64,000 nt of DNA from Bacteroidetes bacterium HGW-Bacteroidetes-16 (GTDB lineage Bacteria > Bacteroidota > Bacteroidia > Bacteroidales > F082): NCBI GenBank assembly GCA_002840975.1, contig PHDN01000001.1, forward strand, positions 186,001 through 250,000, written 5' to 3'. Position 1 is the stretch's first letter. Each line of letters opens with the position of its first letter. Positions 24,958-34,196 of this stretch are shown here, piece after piece. The notes below the pieces were generated by a model. It saw only the letters and a program-made list of their open reading frames with translations, did no database searches and was not told the DNA's origin. Position numbers and translations under genes: made by a program.

Positions 24958-26700
24958 TCATTCTTCATAATGACCGCGGTATAACCCATTGAAAAAGGAT
25001 CTTGCATTGATACCCAGACTGCGGTTTTTATAACCTCCTTCTTGGATAACCAGGGTAGGAAATTTCAACTTCCCAATCATCAGACCATTTTCTTCAAAGT
25101 CTTTTGCTGCCAAAGTCCATGTTCCTGTAGGATCGTCTTTTGCAGTATCAAGCCCCAGAGCGACAACCAGGTATTCAGGTTTATATTTCTGAATTGCCGA
25201 GAGAGCTTTGTCCAGGGTAACACGATAACCCGCACCATCCAGGGTTTCGGGCAGAGGAAAATTCAAGTTGTAACCCCTCCCCTCGCCTTCTCCGTTTTCG
25301 TCCTTAAACCCGCTGAAGTAGGGATAGGCAAATGAAGGATGGCCATGAATGGATACTGTAAACACATCCTTTCGCCCATAAAATATCTGTTGCTGTCCGT
25401 TGCCATGGTGGTAATCGATATCCAGGATGGCGACATTCCCAAATAAACTAAGGTAATCGGCCGCGATGGCATTGTTGTTGAAATAACAAAACCCTCCAAA
25501 TACATTTCTTTCGGCATGGTGTCCGGGAGGTCGGGTCAGCACGTAAGCAAGATTGCATCCTTCGAGCATTTCCTCAGCGGCTGTCAACGCGCTATTTACA
25601 CCCCATCTGGATGCCAGATAGGCATTTTTATTAAGAGGTGTAAACGTATCGATGCAATAATAGCCGGCCCTTACCGAAAGCTCTTTGGGTGGCCTGGCGG
25701 CATTCCTGATGGGGAAAACATATGGATAAACTGATTTTCCGTAAGGCAGACTTTTACACACATTTTTAAAATAGTTTACATAACCCGGATCGTGGATTTT
25801 CAGGATGGACTTCTCATTGAACTCCTTTACCTTGCCCAACCTGAATAGTCCCGTCTTCACCAGTTCATTTTCGATGCTTTTAATTCTCACAGGTGACTCC
25901 ACATAGCCGATTTCACGAATGTGGTGGATGGAGTGTTTGTCGTTGATTACCCAGAAGATCTTTTTCTTTTCAGGCAATGTGGTGCGAAACAATTCGGGTT
26001 GTATTTTTTTCTTGTATCTGAATGGACGCAATTGTACCGGATCTTCATGTACACTGTCGACCACTTCTTTTATATAGGCTTCAGGACAATAATCCCCATA
26101 TTTCCTCTCCAGAATGGCACGAAAAATCTGGCATGTAACCGCAGCAGGCAACGTTTCACGCACTCCGAGTCCATCGAACACCAGGTATGGCGGACAATCG
26201 TCGTCCGGCACCACGGTAGTTTCGTAACGTGTGTTGACAATGGGTCGTGCACCATAGCGCTCATAAAAGGCCAGCCGTTTCTTGTTTTGGGTAAGATTGG
26301 TTTGATCTTTACAGAGATTGGGGTCATCGGGCAGGCATTCAAAAAAGATGCCCAAAGCGCCAAAAGCTTCCGCTTCTTCACGCACACGTTCATACAAAGC
26401 ACCGCCGATGCCACCTGATGTTTTTCCGGGTGAAACAGCGATATAATCTAAATAACAAAACTGAAGATCAGGCATATACAGAAATAAGGCAAATCCACGG
26501 ATGGTGCTTTTTTCATCCTCTGCCACAAAAATTTTTGCCTGGTATTTGTATTTTAAAGAATCGGTCAGCTGTGCTGATATCTCATCGATTTTTTTGGGAT
26601 TGATATCGGGGAACTGTTGTGAGATAATTTCTTTTATCTTACTCATTGTTTGAATGTTAACAAACAAGTGAGGATTTGAAATTTTCCTGATACGGATCAT
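24958..26700 (-). CDS. GNAT acetyltransferase-histone deacetylase-like fusion
   Basis: 580 residues. Residues ~15-190 are a GNAT domain (IFVAEDEKSTIRGFALFLY, acetyl-CoA loop SGGIGGALYERVREEA). Residues ~245-580 are a class II HDAC/acetylpolyamine amidohydrolase domain with all catalytic motifs: RPPGHHAE (~389), metal ligands in LDIDYHHGNG (~424), GLDTAKDDPTG, and QEGGY near the end. One chain would thus hold an N-acetyl-transfer and a deacetylation domain. Acetylated polyamines or amino acids are likelier substrates than protein. A second GNAT fusion (with nitrilase) lies 2.5 kb away, so a shared pathway is possible. Confidence 0.88.
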   Translation of the reverse strand: MIRIRKISNPHLFVNIQTMSKIKEIISQQFPDINPKKIDEISAQLTDSLKYKYQAKIFVAEDEKSTIRGFALFLYMPDLQFCYLDYIAVSPGKTSGGIGGALYERVREEAEAFGALGIFFECLPDDPNLCKDQTNLTQNKKRLAFYERYGARPIVNTRYETTVVPDDDCPPYLVFDGLGVRETLPAAVTCQIFRAILERKYGDYCPEAYIKEVVDSVHEDPVQLRPFRYKKKIQPELFRTTLPEKKKIFWVINDKHSIHHIREIGYVESPVRIKSIENELVKTGLFRLGKVKEFNEKSILKIHDPGYVNYFKNVCKSLPYGKSVYPYVFPIRNAARPPKELSVRAGYYCIDTFTPLNKNAYLASRWGVNSALTAAEEMLEGCNLAYVLTRPPGHHAERNVFGGFCYFNNNAIAADYLSLFGNVAILDIDYHHGNGQQQIFYGRKDVFTVSIHGHPSFAYPYFSGFKDENGEGEGRGYNLNFPLPETLDGAGYRVTLDKALSAIQKYKPEYLVVALGLDTAKDDPTGTWTLAAKDFEENGLMIGKLKFPTLVIQEGGYKNRSLGINARSFFNGLYRGHYEE

Positions 26701-26726
26701 GTTAAATAGTTTAACAATTGTAATGC

Positions 26727-26942
26727 TCAGCCTTGCTCATTTTTTGAGCAGGACAACCACCAAAGCCCGCCTGAGAGGATTCCTGCAGCCAAAAATCCCA
26801 TCATGTTTACCCACATGGGAAGTTCCCAGCCACCTATCGTAACACTAACAACAGATACCACACGTAACAAATGCAGCACCGACACGATACCAAAAATGGT
26901 ACCTGAAATGCGTAGTCCAATGTTTTTTAAGTTCATGATCAT
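26727..26942 (-). CDS. Small two-helix membrane protein
   Basis: 71 residues, two membrane helices (about 10-32 and 43-64) and a short charged tail. Function unknown. The start could be 26942 or the second ATG at 26936. 26 bases upstream of the deacetylase fusion and in the same direction, so possibly co-transcribed. Confidence 0.6.
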   Translation of the reverse strand: MIMNLKNIGLRISGTIFGIVSVLHLLRVVSVVSVTIGGWELPMWVNMMGFLAAGILSGGLWWLSCSKNEQG

Positions 26943-27014
26943 CTATATTTTGTGTCAAAATTAGATATAAATTCTTAATTATCAGTTTCTAAATTTTGTA
27001 ATTGAAATTGTTTT

Positions 27015-28814
27015 TCAAACGGAATCAAAGGTAATTTTAGTAGGCTCCGGATCGGGAAGAGCAAAACAGAACTTACTTCCTCTCCCGAATTTACTCTCAA
27101 CCCAAATTTTTCCATTGTGCTTATCTACAAATTCTTTGCAGAGCATCAAACCCAATCCTGTTCCTTTTTCTTTGCTTGTTCCTAAGGTAGATATACACTC
27201 ATCTATTTTAAATAATTTTGATTGCACTTCGTTCTTAATCCCAACTCCTTGATCCATGACGCAAACCGTCAGGTGGTGGTTTTTTCGTTCGGCGGTAATG
27301 CGAATTTCACCACCAATAAATGAATACTTGATGGCGTTGGAAATAAGATTTCGTACCATCGTTTTAACCATGTCCCGATCAGCAAAAATGATTTCTGATG
27401 ACGATAGTTCGCTTGAAATGGTAATTGATTTTTCCTGGGCAATAGGTTCCATTTGCCCGGTTACCTCATTAATTAGTCGGGTGATGTCAATAGGTCCCAG
27501 TTTAAACTCCATTCCTCCGGTTTGCGAACGCGCCCATTCCAACAAGTTTAAGAGTAAATCCATGGCATTGTTCGAGGACTTGAGTATGATCTGAATATAT
27601 TTTTCTAAATCCTGGTATTTTTTTTCCTGAATTTGTTCACGAAGGAGATTGCCAAAGCCAATGATACTGTTAAAGGGACTTCTTAAGTCGTGTGCGATGA
27701 TCGAAAAAAATTTGTCCTTTGTTGCATTAAGCTCGGTCAAACGCTTTTCGCTTTCCCTTAGTTTGTTTTCTGCCAGTTTGCGTTCGGTGATATCTTCAAC
27801 GCTTCCTTCGTAATACAGAATATTTCCTTCCAAATTTTTGATGGCTTTAGCGCTTTCACGCACATAAATCGTTGACCCGTCCCATCTAACCCAGGCAGAT
27901 TCCAACCCGCGGATCTGTCCTTCAGATTCAATCACTTTATGAAACTGTTCACGTGAATAATCGGGCTCAAAACCTTCTTTTTCAAGGTTTCGTTTCATCA
28001 ACTCCTCAAGGCTGGTGCAGCCCATCATTTTAACGGTGGTTGGGTTGGCCATCAGAATACGTCCATCGGGGTGGGTGCGATAAAGTCCAATGGTTAAATT
28101 CTCAAATAAACTCCGGTACCGGTCCTCACTTTCACGTAATGCCTTTTCAGCTGACTTACGCGTGGTTATATCACGAATGAACATCTGATAAAATTTTTTC
28201 TTATTAATCGTCAGTAACTGGGAGCTGATTTCAACCTCGAAAAAGGCTCCATCCCGGCGTTGGTGCCGTGCTTCATAAACCAGACCATTTTGTGCTTCAA
28301 TTTGTTTTAATTGGTTTTTCACCTCTTCGGCTGAATCTTTCGGGTACAGGTCCAGCCAATTCATCTTCAGTAATATAGAAGCCTCATAACCATAGGTCAC
28401 CTCAGCCATTTCATTGGCTTCAATGATATTTTCATCCTCGTCGAGAAGTAAAATGATATCATTGGCATATTTGGTAAGATATTTAAGGCGCTGAAGGTGA
28501 GCAAATTGCTTCCTGGCCATTTTGTACAGCCGATGGTTATATATCCCGATTATAATTAATAATACAAGGCAGAAAAGTCCGGTGATACCTCCTACAACAA
28601 GATGCTCCTCATCAAAATAGGGTATGTCAGGGTGCATAAAATAATCGACAACCGCATTCAGGTTGCTTATAAGAAAAATGGCTGTGATACTGAAGAATAT
28701 ATAGACGGATACTGACCAACACCTGGTATGTATTTGATTACCATCCAGATTCACTGTTTCACGTTGGTTTGAGTTAGTGTACTTTCTCCCGTATTTTTTT
28801 TCGGCCTGATTCAT
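27015..28814 (-). CDS. Membrane PAS-PAS sensor histidine kinase
   Basis: 599 residues. Two membrane helices (~33-55 and ~74-97) enclose a short external loop. Two PAS domains with PAC ends follow (DITTRKSAEKALRESEDRYRSLF, DITERKLAENKLRESEKRL), then HisKA with His375 in FFSIIAHDLRSPFNSIIGF, and HATPase_c (NLISNAIKYSF, DQGVGI, GTGLGLMLCKEFV). A standard orthodox kinase; no regulator gene is adjacent. Confidence 0.92.
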   Translation of the reverse strand: MNQAEKKYGRKYTNSNQRETVNLDGNQIHTRCWSVSVYIFFSITAIFLISNLNAVVDYFMHPDIPYFDEEHLVVGGITGLFCLVLLIIIGIYNHRLYKMARKQFAHLQRLKYLTKYANDIILLLDEDENIIEANEMAEVTYGYEASILLKMNWLDLYPKDSAEEVKNQLKQIEAQNGLVYEARHQRRDGAFFEVEISSQLLTINKKKFYQMFIRDITTRKSAEKALRESEDRYRSLFENLTIGLYRTHPDGRILMANPTTVKMMGCTSLEELMKRNLEKEGFEPDYSREQFHKVIESEGQIRGLESAWVRWDGSTIYVRESAKAIKNLEGNILYYEGSVEDITERKLAENKLRESEKRLTELNATKDKFFSIIAHDLRSPFNSIIGFGNLLREQIQEKKYQDLEKYIQIILKSSNNAMDLLLNLLEWARSQTGGMEFKLGPIDITRLINEVTGQMEPIAQEKSITISSELSSSEIIFADRDMVKTMVRNLISNAIKYSFIGGEIRITAERKNHHLTVCVMDQGVGIKNEVQSKLFKIDECISTLGTSKEKGTGLGLMLCKEFVDKHNGKIWVESKFGRGSKFCFALPDPEPTKITFDSV

Positions 28815-28979
28815 AAACTGAATAGATCAAGACAAGAGGTTTAAATTGAAAATAGGTATCCTACAAGCTGAGGGACTAAAAGTACAATAAAAGTTCTAAA
28901 TAGGTACTTTTTTTTCTCATTTTAATTAACACAGATCAGCCTGTGCTTAATGCCGGATATTTTAAGGTATATCCTAAAC

Positions 28980-28991
28980 GATTGGCCAATC
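28980..28991. repeat. Perfect 12-bp palindrome
   Basis: GATTGGCCAATC in the 380-base divergent region between the PAS kinase and the GNAT-nitrilase gene, 56 bases upstream of a -7 box. It could be a repressor or activator site; a single copy only. Confidence 0.3.
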
Positions 28992-29046
28992 AGATCGCTG
29001 TCAAATTAAACACGCCCCGTCACGATGGACTGCCCTCAGATTTTAG

Positions 29047-29054
29047 TAACTTTG
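29047..29054 (+). promoter_or_regulatory. -7 box for the GNAT-nitrilase gene
   Basis: TAACTTTG, exact match to TAnnTTTG, implying a ~135-base 5' untranslated region before the ATG at 29195. Confidence 0.45.
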
Positions 29055-29194
29055 CACACTCATATCACTTGTTTTAAAAGGTGTGATCAACCAACCTTAG
29101 CCATGTGACAAACCTGCTTTCATTAATTAATATCAATAAGAGCACAAGAGAAGATTTTAACTACTTCACAAAATTTCAATCCAATACTTAATCC

Positions 29195-30715
29195 ATGCAG
29201 GATATTGAAAATATTGAATTAACTTTTTTAAATCTGGATGACTATCAGGAGTTAAAAGAAGCCATGATAGAATCGTACACCACCATGCCCGATGCATACT
29301 GGAAAGAGCATCAAATCGACTCTTTGATTAGCCGTTTTCCTGATGGTCAGGTTGTGATTAAGGTCAACAACCAAATCGCGGGCTGCGCACTATCAATTAT
29401 TGTCGATTACTCCAAATTTGATGACCACCATACATACGAGGAAATTACCGGAAACTACACCTTCAACACGCACTCCCCTACCGGCGACATGCTTTACGGA
29501 ATTGATGTGTTTATCAAACCAGAGTTTCGCGGTTTAAGACTTGGCCGCAGGTTGTACGATTACAGGAAAGAGTTGTGTGAACGATTAAACCTGAAGGGAG
29601 TCGCGTTTGGAGGTCGTATTCCAAACTACCACCAGTACGCTGACAAACTAACCCCAAAGCAATACATCGACAAAGTCAGGCGTAAAGAAATTGATGATCC
29701 GGTTTTGAACTTTCAGATATCCAATGATTTCCATCCGTTCAAAATCATGAAAAACTACCTGAACGGCGATGGCGATTCAAACGACTACGCCGTTTTGCTG
29801 GAATGGGTGAACATTTACTATGAAAAACAGCATGTCAAAGCCAGCATTATCAAAAAAGTAGTGCGACTTGGGCTGATTCAATGGCAAATGCGTCCTTATA
29901 AAAACCTGGATGAATTGTTGCAGCAAGTCGAATTTTTTGTCGATGCCGTTTCAGGGTACCGATCTGATTTCGCGTTGTTTCCTGAGTTCTTTAATGCACC
30001 ACTCATGGCCGAGAACAACCACCTCACCGAACCTGAAGCCCTGAGAGAGTTGGCAAAACATACAGAAGTGATCACTCAGAAATTTTCGGAATTGGCTATT
30101 TCATACAACATCAATATTATTTCAGGAAGTATGCCTGAAATTGTGAACAACCGGCTTTATAATGTTGGATATTTATGTAAAAGAGACGGAACTGTTGAAC
30201 GGTATGTTAAATTACATACCACGCCGGATGAAATAAAGGTGTGGGGAATGCAGGGAGGCAGTGAAATTAAAGTCTTTGATACCGACTGTGGAAAAATTGG
30301 CGTGCTGATTTGTTACGATGTTGAATTTCCGGAGTTGAGCCGGATTCTAGCCGATATGGGTATGGATATTCTATTCGTGCCCTTCCTGACAGATACCCAA
30401 AATGGTTATTCCAGGGTGCGGAATTGTGCCCAGGCCCGTGCCATCGAAAACGAATGCTACGTAGCCATTGCCGGAAGTGTAGGAAATCTACCGAAAGTGC
30501 ACAACATGGATATTCAGTATGCGCAGTCGATGGTATTCACACCTTGCGATTTTGCCTTCCCGGCCAATGGTATCAAGGCAGAGGCTACTCCCAACACGGA
30601 AATGATTTTGATTGCTGACCTGGATATCGATCTGCTTAGAAACCTGAACCAATTTGGAAGCGTCAGGAACCTAAAAGACAGGCGTAAAGATATTTATGAG
30701 TTAAGGAAAAGGTAG
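29195..30715 (+). CDS. Bifunctional GNAT acetyltransferase / carbon-nitrogen hydrolase
   Basis: 506 residues. N-terminal GNAT domain (1-~220) with FIKPEFRGLRLGRRLYDYR. C-terminal nitrilase-superfamily domain (~225-506) with the complete triad: Glu264 in FPEFFN, Lys339 in RYVKLHTTPDE, Cys373 in LICYDVEFPE. Fusions of this type are known in Bacteroidota. The amide substrate is unknown; an N-acyl amino acid or polyamine derivative would fit a GNAT partner. Monocistronic, cytoplasmic. Confidence 0.9.
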   Translation: MQDIENIELTFLNLDDYQELKEAMIESYTTMPDAYWKEHQIDSLISRFPDGQVVIKVNNQIAGCALSIIVDYSKFDDHHTYEEITGNYTFNTHSPTGDMLYGIDVFIKPEFRGLRLGRRLYDYRKELCERLNLKGVAFGGRIPNYHQYADKLTPKQYIDKVRRKEIDDPVLNFQISNDFHPFKIMKNYLNGDGDSNDYAVLLEWVNIYYEKQHVKASIIKKVVRLGLIQWQMRPYKNLDELLQQVEFFVDAVSGYRSDFALFPEFFNAPLMAENNHLTEPEALRELAKHTEVITQKFSELAISYNINIISGSMPEIVNNRLYNVGYLCKRDGTVERYVKLHTTPDEIKVWGMQGGSEIKVFDTDCGKIGVLICYDVEFPELSRILADMGMDILFVPFLTDTQNGYSRVRNCAQARAIENECYVAIAGSVGNLPKVHNMDIQYAQSMVFTPCDFAFPANGIKAEATPNTEMILIADLDIDLLRNLNQFGSVRNLKDRRKDIYELRKR

Positions 30716-30997
30716 GATATTATCGACTTTTATAAAAACGCAATGGTGCAACTAAATCATTTAAACATTACGACAATTTCAACTATGCTGTGATTATCAA
30801 CCTTATAAACAATTCGCGGGGTAACGACAACGTGCTCCGTTTAAACAAATATCCGTTTTCAAGGCAAATCACCAGGTACGAAGTACCGCCAATATTGATA
30901 GAAAAACAAGAACCCTTTTAAGGTGAAGCGCACCGTCCTATTTTCACATTTTTTAAACGTAGAAGGATCAAAATAGCACCCAATGAAATTTATCTTT
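30716..30997. other. Intergenic stretch, nothing convincing
   Basis: One open frame (about 30738-30920) lacks a start codon; no repeat or RNA was recognised until the MarR operator at 30998. Confidence 0.4.
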
Positions 30998-31023
30998 TAG
31001 TTAGTATTTTCTAACTATATTTG
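30998..31023 (+). promoter_or_regulatory. marR-type promoter with overlapping palindromic operator
   Basis: TAGTTAG-N6-CTAACTA (30998-31017) is a perfect 7-bp-arm palindrome overlapping the -7 box TATATTTG (31016-31023). The ATG follows at 31028, so the mRNA is nearly leaderless. The core GTTAG-TATNTT-CTAAC recurs before the ATPase gene. Binding of the MarR dimer here would block transcription (autorepression). Confidence 0.7.
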
Positions 31024-31027
31024 CACC

Positions 31028-31441
31028 ATGAAAAATATGGAAGAAATAGTGGCCAAACTATCTAATATGATGGTCCAAATGGAAGATGCGGCAAAGGATC
31101 AGTTTAACCTGTTGAACCTTACCCACACCCAGATGAATTATCTGGAAACCATTCATATGCTTGGAAATCCTAATATTACGGAATTAGCCAACATTCTGAA
31201 ACTTTCCAAGCCAACGGTAAAAGTGGCCATCGACAAGTTCATCGAAAAAGAGTTTGTTTTTAAAGTACAATCGGACGAAGACAGACGCAGTGCACACCTT
31301 CACCTCACCGAAAAGGGAAAACTCATTAACCAGATGCACGATTTTGCTCATAAGCGCATCGCTGAATCCTTTAAAAACAAATTGAACGACAACGAGTTAC
31401 ATACCCTGATTGATCTGTTAAACAAAGTTTTATCCAAATAA
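31028..31441 (+). CDS. MarR-family transcriptional regulator
   Basis: 137 residues with the winged-helix pattern: LTHTQMNYLETIHMLGNPNITELANILKLSKPTVKVAIDKFIEKEFV and the wing KVQSDEDRRSAHLHLTEKGKLI. It probably acts as a dimeric repressor of its own gene and of the P-type ATPase gene 50 bases downstream, since near-identical palindromes precede both. Confidence 0.9.
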   Translation: MKNMEEIVAKLSNMMVQMEDAAKDQFNLLNLTHTQMNYLETIHMLGNPNITELANILKLSKPTVKVAIDKFIEKEFVFKVQSDEDRRSAHLHLTEKGKLINQMHDFAHKRIAESFKNKLNDNELHTLIDLLNKVLSK

Positions 31442-31457
31442 AAATTTTAACCTATTT

Positions 31458-31473
31458 GTTAGTATCTTCTAAC
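31458..31473 (+). promoter_or_regulatory. Second MarR-type operator, before the P-type ATPase gene
   Basis: GTTAG-TATCTT-CTAAC, matching the core of the operator at 30998-31017 except one spacer base, 18 bases before the ATPase ATG. No clear -7 box overlaps it. Confidence 0.6.
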
Positions 31474-31491
31474 TAGAATAACCCAATAGTC

Positions 31492-34044
31492 ATGAAAACT
31501 TCAGTCGATACCGATCAATTAAAAGGGCTTGGTTCAAAAGAAGCAGCTGCAATCCTTCAGAAGGATGGATATAACGAACTGCCTTCATCAAAACCTAAAA
31601 ATGGTTTTCAAATTGCGTTGGGAGTGGTAAAGGAGCCCATGTTCCTCTTGCTTGTTGCCTGTGGCGTCCTGTATCTCCTGTTAGGAGACGTTCAGGAAGG
31701 GATTATGCTTCTTGGTTTTGTGTTTGTGGTGATGGGCATTGAATTTTACCAGGAGAAGAAAACAGAAAAAGCTTTGGATGCCCTGAAAGACCTGGCCAGT
31801 CCGCGTGCTCTGGTAATCAGGGATGGAGAAACCATCCGAATTGCCGGAAGAGAAGTCGTTGTTGGCGATTTGGTGATTCTGCAGGAAGGCGATCGCGTTC
31901 CGGCCGACGCCGTGGTGTTGAACAGTGTTAATTTGCTGGCCGATGAGTCGTTGCTGACCGGCGAATCGGTCCCGGTGCGCAAAAGAGAATGGAAAAACGG
32001 TGACACCAGTATTGTTCCCGGTGGCGATGAATTGCCCATGGTCTATTCCGGTTCGATGATCGTTCAGGGGAATGGAGTGATAAAGGTAACGGCCACTGCC
32101 ATGAAAACTGAAATCGGAAAAATAGGTAAAGCACTGGAATCGGTGGTAGAGGAGCCCACCAAGCTAAAAAGTGAAATGGGCACGTTGGTGAAACGCCTGG
32201 CCATTATTGGCATTGCACTTTGTATCATCGTTATTGCCATCTATACTATCACCAGAGGCGATTTACTTAAAGGGTTTCTTGCCGGAATCACCCTGGCCAT
32301 GGCCATGCTGCCCGAAGAATTCCCGGTGGTATTAACCATTTTTCTTGCTCTGGGTGCATGGCGCATGTCAAAAAAAAATGTCCTCACACGCAAACCTGCT
32401 GCCGTTGAAACCCTTGGCTCGGCTACCGTACTTTGCACCGACAAAACAGGCACCTTAACGCAAAACAAGATGACCGTTACCCGGCTTTTTAATGGCACCG
32501 ATTTTCACGATGTGGTATCAGGAGCATCGTTCCCGGAACCCTATCATGAAATCGTGGAATACGGTATACTATCAAGCCAGGTGAACCCTTTTGACCCCAT
32601 GGAAAAAGCCATCACCAATATTGGCGATCATTTTCTCAAAAATACAGAACATCTTCATTCTGACTGGGTAATGGAAAAAGAATATCCCTTGTCGAAAGAA
32701 TTAATGGCCATGTCAAGGGTGTTTTCGCCAACTGGTTCAGCAGAAAGGGTGATCGCGGCAAAGGGTGCTCCCGAGGCCATTTTCGATTTGTGTCACCTAA
32801 ATAAAGAGACTGTTTTGAAATTTGAAAAAGCGGTTGCCGAAATGGCTTCTTCCGGACTGAGGGTGTTGGGCGTAGCCAGGGCAAAATTAACCCCGGGCAA
32901 ATTGCCTTCGTTACAACATGATTTTGAATTTGAATTTCTGGGCCTCATCGGACTGTCTGATCCAATCCGGGAAACCGTACCGGAAGCCGTAAAGGAGTGT
33001 TATAAAGCCGGCATCCGGGTGATCATGATTACAGGAGATTATCCGGTAACGGCCATCAATATTGGAAAAGATATCGGCATAAAAAACCCGGAACTCTGCA
33101 TTTCAGGGCCGGAACTCAAGGAACTGACAGAAGACGAACTCTGTGAACGAATTAAGGAAGTCAATATTTTTGCCCGGGTGGTTCCTGAACAAAAGCTCAA
33201 AATTGTGAACGCGCTCAAGCGAAACAAGGAGGTGGTAGCCATGACAGGTGATGGGATTAATGATGCCCCGGCCCTGAAAGCCGCCAACATTGGAATTGCG
33301 ATGGGTGAAAAAGGTACCGATGTAGCACGCGAAGCCTCTTCTTTGGTGTTGATGGACGATAATTTTGCCTCTATCGTGGGAGCAGTTAGAATGGGGAGAA
33401 AAATATTTGATAACCTGCAAAAGGCGTTGGGTTATATTTTTGCCATTCACGTTCCCATCGCGGGGTTGTCGCTGATCCCGGTTTTCTTCGCCGATCTGCC
33501 GCTCATCCTTTGGCCTGTTCATATTGTCTTTCTTGAACTCATTATCGACCCCGCCTGTTCTATTATTTTCGAAGCCGAAAAAGAAGAAGAAAACATCATG
33601 TCGCGACCTCCACGGCTTATCAATGAACCTTTCTTTGGTGCAAAAAAAATCCTGTTAAGCTGTTCGCAGGGAATCAGCATTTTAATTACAACCTTGTTGG
33701 TCTACTTTATCGGGCTGAACATGGGATATACGGAAGATTCCGTAAGAACACTCACCTTTGTCACTTTAATCGTGGCCAACATCGCGGTGATTCTCTCCAA
33801 TCGCTCCTGGACTTCAGGCATTTTTAAAATACTGATAACACCCAATAAAACCGTTAAATGGGTGGTTGGTGGAGCCATCATATTTCTGATCCTGATTTTG
33901 AATATCCCTTTTCTATTGGATTTATTTCAGTTTGAAAGAATACGTTTTGTTGAAATTGTCATTTGTACTTTGGCAGGCTTCTCAACCATCACCTGGTTTG
34001 AGATATATAAGCAAGTGAAGCTATCCAAAAATCCGATTTTATAA
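31492..34044 (+). CDS. Cation-translocating P-type ATPase
   Basis: 850 residues with N-terminal cation-ATPase domain, phosphatase motif LLTGESVPV, membrane motif MLPEEFPVVLTIFLALGAW, phospho-Asp317 in CTDKTGTLTQNKMTV, nucleotide-binding motif KGAPE, and hinge MTGDGINDAPALKAANIGIAMG. About ten membrane helices in the P2-like layout. PEEFP in place of the PEGLP of Ca2+ pumps leaves the ion uncertain (Ca2+, Mn2+ or another divalent cation). Probably regulated by the adjacent MarR protein, which suggests an efflux or homeostasis role. Confidence 0.9.
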   Translation: MKTSVDTDQLKGLGSKEAAAILQKDGYNELPSSKPKNGFQIALGVVKEPMFLLLVACGVLYLLLGDVQEGIMLLGFVFVVMGIEFYQEKKTEKALDALKDLASPRALVIRDGETIRIAGREVVVGDLVILQEGDRVPADAVVLNSVNLLADESLLTGESVPVRKREWKNGDTSIVPGGDELPMVYSGSMIVQGNGVIKVTATAMKTEIGKIGKALESVVEEPTKLKSEMGTLVKRLAIIGIALCIIVIAIYTITRGDLLKGFLAGITLAMAMLPEEFPVVLTIFLALGAWRMSKKNVLTRKPAAVETLGSATVLCTDKTGTLTQNKMTVTRLFNGTDFHDVVSGASFPEPYHEIVEYGILSSQVNPFDPMEKAITNIGDHFLKNTEHLHSDWVMEKEYPLSKELMAMSRVFSPTGSAERVIAAKGAPEAIFDLCHLNKETVLKFEKAVAEMASSGLRVLGVARAKLTPGKLPSLQHDFEFEFLGLIGLSDPIRETVPEAVKECYKAGIRVIMITGDYPVTAINIGKDIGIKNPELCISGPELKELTEDELCERIKEVNIFARVVPEQKLKIVNALKRNKEVVAMTGDGINDAPALKAANIGIAMGEKGTDVAREASSLVLMDDNFASIVGAVRMGRKIFDNLQKALGYIFAIHVPIAGLSLIPVFFADLPLILWPVHIVFLELIIDPACSIIFEAEKEEENIMSRPPRLINEPFFGAKKILLSCSQGISILITTLLVYFIGLNMGYTEDSVRTLTFVTLIVANIAVILSNRSWTSGIFKILITPNKTVKWVVGGAIIFLILILNIPFLLDLFQFERIRFVEIVICTLAGFSTITWFEIYKQVKLSKNPIL

Positions 34045-34196
34045 AGCAGGTAAAAAGAAGAAGCGTTAGCCATTTTAATACGGATAGCATCAATACCTCT
34101 TTCACCTTGTCAGGGAGTTGATGTCGATTTGAAATCCATGACCTTCGTATTATTTTGAAGCATTGGCAATTCACTCTTTAATAAGTGTTTTATAAA

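Noticed and set aside
30738-30920. Open frame of ~60 codons before the MarR gene
   Set aside because: No start codon, preceded by a stop, no recognised motif; reported only as an intergenic observation.
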